From contig SZWC01003862.1 in assembly GCA_023375785.1 (NCBI GenBank), positions 115,532-179,531 on the forward strand: a stretch of 64,000 bases of DNA, read 5' to 3'. The stretch is from Penium margaritaceum (Eukaryota > Streptophyta > Zygnematophyceae > Desmidiales > Peniaceae). Made by a program: the position numbers and the translations under genes. Every line of letters begins with the position of its first letter. The stretch's first letter is position 1. The notes under the pieces are model-generated. The model was not told the DNA's origin. It ran no database searches and saw only the letters and a program-made list of their open reading frames with translations. Positions 55,376-64,000 of the stretch are shown here, piece after piece.

Positions 55376-56001
55376 TGCGAAGCGCCTTTCCCAAGGAGCA
55401 TATCCCATTGCACATGGTTTGGGGGTCCCCTGCACTGTTTCCACACACCCTATCCACTTTTGGGTCGTGTTTGGTGATGGGGTGTGACGAGGTTCGAAAC
55501 CTGTTCGTGGACCTGCAGTCAGAATTTTGACTGTCCCTGAGTAACAAAACGTACCATTGAGTTTCGGACGTCGAGCCAGGATTTTGGCTAAGTCCCTCAG
55601 TAACAACCTGCACTACTGGATCCGATGGATGATCCACCTGATCAGGCGGATCATCCACCGGACGCTTCGGCAGGCCTTATCGGAGCATTTTCTCCAGATG
55701 GTATTTTTGTTACTCGGTCCGGTCGATTATCGACCGGATTTCGAGTCGAAGCCGGCTCCCAGAGTCGCTGGGCATAACCCAACTTTGGAAGGCCATATCT
55801 CCCTCGATACTTGTCCGATTCCGGCGAAACAACTTCCACCGGATTCAGCGACTCGTCAAATTTTAGGGGCAATCCTACATTTTAGGATCCGAGTAATTTT
55901 TGAGTCGCCAGATCCGCCGGAGCGGCGTTTCCACTTTCCGGCGGCTCGTCTGCGCCTCCCGGCGCCGCACTTGGGCATGCGGAGGGGCAATTTCTTCAAC
56001 A
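55376..56001 (-). repeat. 5' LTR of Copia-G
   Basis: 626 bp matching 50410-51035. Contains the same perfect palindrome (55719-55737) and a nested inverted repeat at 55626-55657 around CCTGATCAGG. Shared similarity extends about six bases (TTCACG) beyond the TG, so the inner edge is uncertain by that much. Confidence 0.8.
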
Positions 56002-56890
56002 CCATTGACATCGTATCACTCGGTGCATGATGGATACTAATGTGGTACCCGACCAGTATCGACGATTAAAAGATACATGAGAATACTCACAACCCTGTTC
56101 AAAAGACAAGGTTTATTGTCAGTGGAGTTCGTATATGCGCCAAAGAAGGGCTGAGATTCTTTGAGGGATCCTCAACAATTTAAGACGCTGTAGTGCGGTG
56201 TTTGAAGATTGCACGAGTCTCTTTGACAAGATTGACTGAATATTGAAAGTGAAAAGTTTTGAAGGCAACACCTTCAGTCTATCATCACTCGATGAGTGGA
56301 AATTGATAGACAAAAGTACATGAACCGATGTTGATGACATAAATTCATCCACAGTTTGGTGAAAATCCATTTAAAAAAATGAGCGACACTCATTTTCTAT
56401 TAATGGTGCTCCAGAGAACTATGAAGATCTCATAGAATTCTACAAAGCAACTATGACATAGTTAGGATCACGTCAAGGTCTAGGATTTGCGCTCAAAGCT
56501 TATGACCGTGGAGAGAATCTGTAAGTCTATAGCTTTAAGCTACTAGTGTGTCAGCACCTACATCTTGGTGGTCCGGCCGACCACATAACGAGTCATAATC
56601 AACAGTCAGGTAAAGTAATGACCACTGTGTCGTAACTAAAAATTAATATGAGGACTCTTGAAGATGGACCTTGAGAAACGATATTTCTTATTAGATTCTT
56701 TCAATGTTTGGAGAAACTTCTCAAAGGGGAGGGCATTGTGACATGGTACACTAGTCGTGTACGCCACGCTCTTCAGACATCATGTGGATGGATTCCGATC
56801 ATACCAAAGGCATGGTGTAGCACCGGCTATCCAATTTGTTTGAACAAAACCAATCTTTGAGAGAGAGCATAGCAATTACGGTATAGTCGA
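56002..56890. other. Unassigned AT-richer sequence right of Copia-G
   Basis: No gene recognised. A minus-strand open frame at 56119-56370 has no family resemblance I can name. Confidence 0.5.
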
Positions 56891-57340
56891 ACCAAACTTT
56901 GATGACCCAGAAGGTCATGGTAAAGCAATTAAACTTCCTTGGCTCTGGAGATGGTTCAATTGAAGTACATTGCCGAATGCAACTACAATATTTTTTGGAT
57001 GTCGTTGCAATGGTATCCACAACGGCGGTTGTTTGTCAGATGTATTTGATGAGGGCGATCCCCTCTACAAGTACCTTGGGTGAGGCATATGGGAGATACT
57101 CTGTTGAGTGGAAGTACCAAACACAACAGAAGACGTTGAAGCAACATGTTTTGTTATGACTTGGAAAAAAATCCATGATGGGTTCCTAAATGGAACCTTA
57201 GGACGTGATGACATAAGCACAAGAGGACGTTGGAACTGGTTGTTCCAGGCTCATCGGATGTGATTCAGAGATGCTGAATCACAATCACATGGAATTGACA
57301 CCCAAAAGGTGTTCTTCCAACTTGTACCGCAATGATTGTG
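56891..57340 (+). pseudogene. Weak hAT-like transposase C-terminal remnant
   Basis: Plus-strand translation gives LDVVAMVSTTAVVCQMYLMRA followed by IPSTSTLGEAYGRY, which resembles the 'plvkvLRlvDsdkPtlGevYer' block of hAT/DUF659 transposases. Downstream (57180-57330) come KKIHDGFLNGTLGR, RGRWNWLFQAHRM and SQSHGIDTQKVFFQL, like the 'iidkRW..qlhrplHaAayfLNP' block. Stops interrupt it. No terminal inverted repeats found. Could be chance. Confidence 0.35.
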
Positions 57341-58140
57341 ATCATGGTATACCCGTTTTGTGAACACCGTACGACGAGCATTTTGTTTGTGGATAGGATC
57401 TATGGTCCTTGACATTGGTTGTCTCGGTTAACATAGTTCAAAAGCAGTGTGTTTTTAACAGGGACGTGAGCGGCAGCCTATGGTACACATTTCAGACAGA
57501 AATGAGGAGATGATGGTTGAGGCCAAGTTCATCTAGGTTGGAGCATTGTTGTGTCTAGTAATGGACTTTAATGGCAATTGTGCATGCCAGAAGACCAATG
57601 CCGCCTCTTTCAAAGATGAGTGCAATCTTTGAAGGGAAAAACAAGTGTGATCAGCAACCATGTCTTAGGATCTTGGTGCATTCCAATCCTAAGAAAAACC
57701 TAGCATGCGAGTTGCATGGGCTTAGTGGAGCTTGGTTGAGGTCAGCCAACCAACTCATACCCTAGTGTCAGATGAATTCGTATGTAAATAATTGTTTTCT
57801 TGTTAAAATTCAAATGTTCGTGTGCGCGTTTTTAAAGTCTTGTTCTGATTTGTGTGCGATTTGATAATTTGCTTAAGGGTTCATCTCAGCATTTTGTTAG
57901 GGCAGGTCATGTAATAGTGGTAACCGTTGTTTTCCGAGTTCAAAACAACGTGTTCCATGATTTTGTTGCAAAGTGGCGTGACGTGTCTTTGTGGGTCCTA
58001 CACCCAACGTTCATGCACGAACGTTGGTCGAGCGACCTGCTAGTTCAAATGACGGAAGTCGGCAAAAAACCAAAGTAGGGCCTGCACTAGAATTGTAAAA
58101 ACACCAAAGTGACAACGAAATCAAGTGCACTGGTTTGCCT
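57341..58140. other. Unassigned sequence
   Basis: No gene recognised. Short plus-strand frames at 57571-57765 and 57854-58078 show no known motif. Confidence 0.5.
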
Positions 58141-59545
58141 AATTTTGTTGCTTTTGTGTGCAAACCCCAAAATAAAAAAACCCACAAATCTAGTGTGCAA
58201 CACATAAATTATTGAAAACCACGAATTCATCTGGCACTAGGGTAGGTGTTGAAAGAGGTCTAGTAGACCTACGTGTGGTCATGAACACATGGTTGTAAAC
58301 CAAAAGGACTGATGTCCGGATCTTGGATTGCGAGTATTGACAATGTTGCAGGAAGGTACCACCTCGACAACAACCCCTTCGAAGAGATCATGTCCAAACG
58401 ACATGGGAAATGTTGTGTGGACCTGGACAGTTTTTGCGGGGATGCCCGGTTAATTGGTTCCAGGGATGCTCCTTGCAAAGGGGGAGGAGGCATCACCATA
58501 ACAGCTTGGTGAACACGTATCACATGGAATGTGGAATAATTATTCTTCCATACCCTCCTTCAAACTGGCAAGTCGACATTGGCCATGTACGTCCCAAATG
58601 GCATCGACCATGCCGACGATACACACGTTCATGAATCTTCTATGAAGGAATGCCAACACGTGTGTTTAAACGTACAGAGGTTGTACGTGCATCATCTTGG
58701 CAAGAGCCAAGGGATTGCACAGTCAACACAGAATGTTGCACGCTTATGATCACAATCGTGAAAACCCACGTAAATGCTTGGTTGATTGTGCGTGAACATG
58801 ACATAATAGTGTTGCGGATGACAAGAGTTTACAACTGTGCACTTATGTAGGCTTTTGTTGCAGAGTTTGCATTTTGAAGTACGCAATGATCAAACCTCCA
58901 TGAGCAAGGACGAACCAGGACGGTTCGGAGCAAAGGGGGAGGAATGTTGCGTGTAGACCATTTCTAGGATTAAAACATGTCTTGAAATATCTACAACATG
59001 TTTCGGGATCTCGAGATTGGGGTCTCGAGGCGTCCTTGTCTGTAAATAAACATACGGGCTAGAGTCTAGGTCGACCCTAGTCCAAAAAACACCTTTAGTG
59101 TGGATTTGGAGTGAGAGGAGTGTCGCAATAGAGATTCCATCGTGTCACTCCTCCTCCACCACTTGAGCGCCGCTAGGGTCCTGTTTCCACGTGGTTGTGC
59201 CACGTGGAAGGGTTAGGCTAGGATGCATGTTTTGACATCCATGCCCTATGACAACTGTGTCCGTTTTGCCGTGACGTGTCTCAGCCAAAATGGCTGAGGC
59301 GGCCAGTCACTTGGCTCCTTGGACTGACTAATCTGAGGGCTTCCGTTTTGGTCCTACAGTTACGCATAAAACAGCCCACCGCTGTTACAGTTGAACTCCC
59401 ACCACAAATACAGCGTGCGGGTGAGACCAATTTTGCTGTTTTAGTGTTCAAACCCAAAAACAATTTCATGAACGATTTTTTTTGTGCACCATGGATAATA
59501 TTCTAAACACCAAAGTCATGTGGCAGTAGGGTAATGGTTGTGTTG
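58141..59545. repeat. Pair of diverged direct repeats
   Basis: 58145-58260 and 59425-59545 share a rough common order: TTTTG(T/C)TG, GTGT(G/T)CAAACCC, a CACC/CACA block, and CTGGCACTAGGGTAGGTGTTG against GTGGCAGTAGGGTAATGGTTG. Identity is low. They flank the 3' end of another element. Confidence 0.4.
58932..59253 (+). mobile_element. 3' end of a plus-strand LTR element: polypurine tract and LTR
   Basis: AAAGGGGGAGGAA (58932-58944) is directly followed by TGTTGCGTGTAGACC, the classical polypurine-tract/LTR junction. The LTR-like part contains AATAAA (59045-59050) and ends in CA at about 59237 or 59253, giving about 300 bp. The upstream context (GACGAACCAGGACGGTTCGG) resembles Gypsy 3' ends. 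The coding part to the left is not recognisable. No second LTR copy here. Old and broken. Confidence 0.45.
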
Positions 59546-60280
59546 CGCACTGGGTGGTAGATAGGGTTGGGGTGTTGTATGGCTAGATGTCTGGGAGTAG
59601 AAGGTTGGTTGCGTTGTTCAACGGGTGTCGAGCGAGGCTGACGTGCATGTTTTAAAGAGGCTTGGCAAGCTTTATTACCAAGCCTATCATAGCTGGCCAC
59701 AGTGGGTAGAGCTGCGGATGGCTGAGCAGGGGGCAATGGCTATAGCTGCATTTGCAAATCGGCTTGGCCATTATTGATGGCCATTTTTTTTTCAGAAACC
59801 GGGCTAGCCTTCCAAGAGTATATGTGATGGCACAAATACATATGTGTAAATATGTTTATGCTCATTTCCATATCTCTCTATGTACAAGACTGAGGGATTT
59901 CATGAAACACATTGGAAATGGTCCACATGGTTTGCTGCATGAAATATGTTTTCAATGTTGACACCTTTTCTTGGTTCAAACGAATACTAGCATTGCATCC
60001 CAGCAAAAATGTGGAATGATAAACTTGCTTACACCTCTGCTCCTTCCACCGCAATTGGTAAAAAAAAATCCGAGGTGGCGTACGGCAAACTTCTCGCCAC
60101 ATCGGCATGATTACAAAGTTGGAGTAACATTCCTACAGGGTGCATTCACCATCCGACTTCGCAAGCATCTAGGAGGAATTGCGGTAGACCCTCGTGAAGA
60201 CACAAACAAACATGAATCGGGCCAATTCAATATCTTAGCAATGACGTGTCCAGCGCAGGAGACATCGTCCTATTGTGATT
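59546..60280. other. Unassigned sequence left of Copia-H
   Basis: No gene recognised. A small hairpin (AGGCTTGG / CCAAGCCT, 59658-59685) is present but unremarkable. Confidence 0.5.
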
Positions 60281-60634
60281 TGTAACAATCCTGTCAACCT
60301 GCACACTTTACGATGACCACTCAGTCCTGTCCATACCCGTGCAGATCCCTGATGCGGACCCCGGTGGTACCGGTGCATCGTCTTGTGGCAGACTACCAGC
60401 TCGGAGCTGACCGACGACCGTCCCAAAGCTCAAGATGTTGCCCAAGACCAACTGCAGTTTTTCCGCAGCACGTGGGAGTTTATCGGTGGACTATCCGTGG
60501 GCCCGATTTGCATATTTTTTCATTGTGTGTCCACCGATTGATGCCGGATGCTATCAGTGCCTGGTCACTATCTGACCAGACATTGACGCCAAGTCAGCGG
60601 CTGTGTCGTTAGGAAGCTTCCACGCATCTTCTCA
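60281..60634 (+). repeat. 5' LTR of Copia-H
   Basis: 354 bp, TG...CA, ending at the primer-binding site. Aligns with both ends of the Copia-A LTR, including the inner end AGGAAGCTTCCACGCATCTT and the GATTTGCAT motif, but lacks about 280 bp present in Copia-A. The start at 60281 is by alignment and TG. Confidence 0.75.
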
Positions 60635-60646
60635 TGGTATCAGAGC
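60635..60646 (+). other. Primer-binding site of Copia-H (initiator Met tRNA)
   Basis: TGGTATCAGAGC directly after the LTR end CTCA, complementary to the 3' end of initiator-methionine tRNA. Confidence 0.92.
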
Positions 60647-60679
60647 GGCGAAACGGTTCTCGTTGAGCTACATAGCAAA

Positions 60680-61290
60680 GACGCAGTAGAGTAGTAGCAG
60701 TAAGCTACTACAACAACCGATCCACAGGGACCTGTCAACAATAGCCGACGGCTGTTGACATCACCCACCTTCAGCACATGAGAGTGCATCAGGAGCAGCC
60801 GCTACCAGCAGCAGGCGACAGCTGTAGCAGGCGATAGCAGCTAGCAGCTGCTGACATTGGTAATAGCAGCGGCCGTAACACGTCGCTGCCACAACAGGCG
60901 GTGGCAGGCAGCAGCAGTATGCGGCAGAAGTAGCGTGTAGTAGCGCTGCATAGTGGCGGCGGAAGTAGTGAAGAGAAGCAACAGAGCGTAGCAGCAACAG
61001 CATTGAGAAGCAGCAGTAGTAGCATACATCAGTAGCAGCAGCCGTAGCAATGCATCAGAGCAGAAGCATAGCAACAACACGCAGCGGTAGCTGCGTGCAA
61101 CAGCCGTAGCGCACATCAACAGCAATAGCAGTGCGCAGCTACTACCACAGCTGCGCATGCAATCGCGCAGCTGCTATTGCGGGTGCCGACGCAGCAGCAG
61201 CAATAGCCGAGCGGAAGCTACTACAGAGCTTCCACGTAGCTTCCGTGCGGTTGCTACGGAGCAGCCGTCCCCCATGCAGCAAGGAAACAA
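60680..61290. repeat. CAG/GCA triplet-rich leader of Copia-H
   Basis: Low-complexity sequence of AGCAGC, AGTAGC and GCAGTAG units, the plus-orientation equivalent of the GCT-rich leaders of Copia-A and Copia-B. Open frames here are artefacts of composition. Confidence 0.75.
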
Positions 61291-61339
61291 CTGCGAGGGT
61301 TGTTAAAAGAAAAGAAAAAAAGGGGGAGGAGGGTTGTCT

Positions 61340-61412
61340 CGACGTCAGCATTTTTCTTTCTCACGTCATCAGATCCGTGCTGACATCATCAAACCCTTAC
61401 TGATATCAGCAC
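61340..61412. promoter_or_regulatory. Diverged TGACGTCA-type cluster in the Copia-H leader
   Basis: CGACGTCAGCA (61340-61350), TCACGTCATCAG (61361-61372), GTGCTGACATCATCA (61377-61391) and CTGATATCAGCAC (61400-61412). The spacing is again near 20 bp (about 61340, 61360, 61379, 61400), as in Copia-A. Confidence 0.5.
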
Positions 61413-61532
61413 TTGCCTTAGTCAATTTTTTGGTTGGAAAAGGCGAAATTTGCCAGTGTTTAACTCCTCGAGAAACGCTAACGGTTCTATAATCCGACCA
61501 GTTTGACATCCCGGCCCATACTGAGCGTTGAC

Positions 61533-62960
61533 ATGGCTCCGACTGGTGATAAGGGCAAAAGGCCACTAGATCCCTTGTCTTCTTCCTCAGGGCGCATGAG
61601 TCCACGCTCGTAGGCTATCGAGGACCTACGGAGCGAGCAGGATGAGATGTGTTTTCTATAGTAGCAGCGGACTCTGCCATCCGTATCCTCACTCAACTTC
61701 TTCATGGTTAGTCCACGGCCCCACGGCAGACCTCCAAGGGAGCGGTCGGTGTCGCACCCTATGCATTGCAGTCAGCACCAGCACCGGTACCAGGAGCACG
61801 ACGCAACCCGCCATCTCTCCATCTTTGGGATGAGGACCCCAATATGCCAGGCATGGAGGGCGGCTCTCACGAGAGTGAGATTCGTGTGCTTCAGGAGCGT
61901 CTTCGACAGCTCCAGACGAGCTCTTGGCCGCCACACATGTCTCATTCTTCTCTTCCCAAGATTCCATCCTCGCCTGATCTTCCACCCAGCAACTTTTTTC
62001 TTCCCAGTGTCTTCCCCATCCCTCGTCCTTCTGAGCCCGTGGTTTCTCTCCCTACGGAGTGGCAATCCAAGGATTTGGAGACACTGCCCCCACGATATGT
62101 CAGCGAGGACGGTTTCGACTACTGGGATATCCTTTTTCAGGTTTATACCACTTAAGAGGGAGTATGACCCTACTACCACAGTCCACATGTGATTACAGAT
62201 CGAGCATAGGTGCTGACAGCGGCCAGGGCGATGCGCGGAGTCCTTTATGCCATGTCGCGTGAGACCGTCTAGACTTCTGCTCGTTCCTTCAAGAGGCCGG
62301 CACAGGCACATGTGTTGATCCACATGGAGGCTGGGACATGGCATTATCCTTGCTTGCTGCAAAGACGCACGCCATCAACGTCGCCCACATTCATGCTTTT
62401 CATTCCCTTTGTCAGGGACCTGCCGAGTCTGCAGCCGACTACTGGCGATGCGCCATGTGCATCTACATGTGTCTTGGGACCTCAAGAGGTGCACAGCTGT
62501 GGGCTTTCCGCACGATCATGCTCGGAGTTTTTCTTGAGCACGTAGACATCTTCACGAGGTATAGCGACGCCGTGCTGAAGTCCTTCTTCACCTCCCTCTA
62601 GTTTCTTCACTGGGTGCATCAGCTTTTCCTCTAGGTGACTTCTGCCCATGAGGCAGCCGTGGCTCATCAGGAGAGTCCCCTTGCTGCTACAGTCATCACG
62701 TCACCACCGACACTCCTCTTCCAGTCTACTCCTCCATCCATTGGCATGTCCTCCTCTTCTCCACCCCGATTACCTTGTCTCAGGCACAGGTTGTGGCAGC
62801 AATAGCACATGGGAAGAAGGAGAGACGGAGGCGCAGTTTGGGCCAGCAGCAAGCGCTGCAGCGGAAGTCATCGGGTAGTAGCAGTGGACGTTGTGTTCAC
62901 TACTACAATTGTGGAGGCGCTCATCGCTACACCGAGTGTGAGTAGCTGCTCGACTAGGCG
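61533..62960 (+). pseudogene. Copia-H gag segment
   Basis: The start at 61533 lies in the same context as the gag starts of Copia-A and Copia-E. The N-terminal region is acidic and Ser/Pro-rich (SLHLWDEDPNMPGMEGG). It is followed by LPTEWQSKDLETLPPRYVSEDGFDYW, the core with KTHAINVAHIHAFHSLCQGPAESAADYWRCAMCIYM, and a zinc-knuckle-like YYNCGGAHRYTEC near 62900-62945. Fossil with several breaks. Confidence 0.75.
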
Positions 62961-63059
62961 CTGATCACTCGCGGGCTTCAGGTTGTGCATACATTATGGT
63001 CTACATCAAGCAGCACATCCTCTGGGCACGCGACGACCACGACTGTAGCAGTTATCGCT

Positions 63060-64000
63060 TCACCCCCGACGAGAAGTTGCGACCCGGACCCATGTGACCG
63101 TACCATTGCCGAGCTCCGTCACCTTCTAGTTCTTCGCTTTCAGGGAGGTGCGAGTGTGTTTTCACCGCCAAGTGGTCCACATAATGTTTTTTGTCTGTCC
63201 TGTGTAATGACTCGTTAGGGGGGGGCACAGCTGGCATGTGATGCCGATGGGCCTAATAGTACCGATTGGATGCAGGAGTCTCACATTTGTGCCCTTCATC
63301 GTTCCTCCTTATCTATTGCCCAGCGCTCGTCTGAGGCCGAGTGTTCCATTGCCCGTTGTTGAGTGACGTCCTCCAGTCGTGATCCCGGTGGCACCTGGAT
63401 CATTGATTCTGGTGCCACTCATCACATGACCTGTCGGCGTAGTGACTTTGCTGTTCTTGGTCCAATTGCATCTGTTCGTTCCGTTCGCACAGGCTTTGGT
63501 CAGTCCTTGCCGGTCCAGGATGTTGGGGTTGTGTGCTTCCATGGTCCGCCTGACCCCCTGTATCTTTCGGAGGTGCTTTTTTTGCCTGACCTCGAGCTCA
63601 GTTTACTTTTTGTATGTGCCTCGAAATTGATGGGACTCTCTGTGGAGCACACTACAAACTCCACAACGGTGACCGCCATTAACACCCATAGCGTTGTTAT
63701 TTGTGCCTCTGTTGTGGATGACCCATATCACGTCTCTCGGATTTCTCCGCCTCCTTGCTCCCCCTCTCCTCCTGATCGTGTTTTTGTCACTGGCATTTTG
63801 TCTGCGGAGCAATAGCGATTGCTTCATTGTCGTCTGTGTCATGTGGGCTCTGACACTGTGTCAAAGCTCATTCATACACAATACATACTCGATCTTGAAG
63901 CGGCTTCCTTCGAGAAGCCGCCCAAGACCGATTGTCCATTGTGAGATCAGGGTAAGATGCATAATTGCACCTATCCTGACTCTCGTTCTCGCGTACTTTG
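63060..64000 (+). pseudogene. Copia-H protease and start of integrase
   Basis: WIIDSGATHHMTCRRSDFAVLGP (63395-63460) is the classical Copia aspartic protease active site. It is followed by VRTGFGQSLPVQDVGVV and PLYLSEVLFLPDLELSLL. The GAG-pre-integrase block (LHCRLCHVGSDTVSKLIHTQY, about 63830-63890) and the zinc-binding start of integrase run to the window edge. Confidence 0.85.

Larger units (their letters stand above)
50410..56001 (-). mobile_element. Copia-G: Ty1/Copia element with two LTRs
   Basis: Two 626-bp LTRs (50410-51035, 55376-56001) enclose, on the minus strand, a short leader, gag, protease, integrase, linker, RT and RNase H. The LTRs are about 93-94% identical by eye, so the insertion is of moderate age. 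Long open stretches remain; I judge about four to six breaks. A polypurine tract (AAGGGGGAGAA) precedes the 3' LTR. No matching target-site duplication and no standard primer-binding site were found. The family is close to Copia-C. Confidence 0.88.
60281..64000 (+). mobile_element. Copia-H: 5' portion of a Ty1/Copia element
   Basis: Left to right: 5' LTR, initiator-Met primer-binding site, CAG/GCA-rich leader, TGACGTCA-type cluster, gag, protease and the first part of integrase, running off the right edge. Same family as Copia-A and Copia-E. Several breaks are apparent in the visible part. Confidence 0.87.

Noticed and set aside
58312-58634. Short plus-strand frames with Gly-rich ends
   Set aside because: No family resemblance. 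The GGGGGAGGAGG stretch there looks like a second polypurine-type tract but lacks an LTR start after it.
59658-59685. Hairpin AGGCTTGG / CCAAGCCT as a terminator
   Set aside because: An 8-bp stem is expected by chance at this scale and rho-independent terminators do not apply to a eukaryotic nuclear sequence.
60761-61158. Leu/Cys/Ala-rich open frames on the minus strand
   Set aside because: Composition effect in the Copia-H leader, antisense to the element.

Overview
The window is eukaryotic, plant-lineage repeat DNA. Nearly all recognisable coding sequence belongs to LTR retrotransposons: eight Ty1/Copia copies and two Ty3/Gypsy copies. Four Copia copies keep a clear primer-binding site complementary to initiator-methionine tRNA (TGGTATCAGAG) and a fifth keeps a weak one, as is usual for plant and algal Copia elements. 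I see no host protein-coding gene I can name, no rRNA gene and no functional tRNA gene. A charophyte alga or an early-diverging land plant with a repeat-rich genome fits, but the species is a guess.

Layout, left to right. 1-2690: 5' end of Copia-A (minus strand, cut by the window edge). 2736-10382: Copia-B (minus), an old element with both LTRs and a GTAG target-site duplication, inserted into the 3' LTR of Gypsy-1. 10383-18077: Gypsy-1 (minus). 18078-19165: spacer with a long inverted repeat. 19166-25960: Gypsy-2 (plus), head-to-head with Gypsy-1 and cut at its 3' side. 25961-31369: Copia-C (minus), the youngest element, carrying assembly gaps and a tRNA-Arg-like segment in its LTR. 31373-37314: Copia-D (minus, 3' part lost). 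37315-43184: Copia-E (minus, no 3' LTR). 43185-47640: Copia-F (minus, 5' LTR not found). 47641-50409: non-LTR DNA with a degenerate 24-bp tandem array and a weak hAT-like patch. 50410-56001: Copia-G (minus) with two 626-bp LTRs. 56002-60280: low-coding DNA with another hAT-like patch and the 3' end and LTR of a further plus-strand element. 60281-64000: Copia-H (plus), running off the right edge.

Copia-A, -E and -H share a gag type, and -B and -D look like relatives. Members of this group share an unusual long leader between primer-binding site and gag: a GCT/CAG-rich stretch followed by a cluster of TGACGTCA palindromes, best preserved in Copia-A as four copies about 20 bp apart. Copia-C and Copia-G form a second group with a short leader and a classical CCHC gag.

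The assembly needs care: single Ns at 2173, 26313, 30468 and 31061 join contigs whose ends carry the same sequence, so some apparent duplications are probably scaffold artefacts, and a 156-base N run lies in the Copia-C pol. The least explained non-element signals are the 24-bp array (about 48165-48892) and the inverted repeat at 18322-18617.
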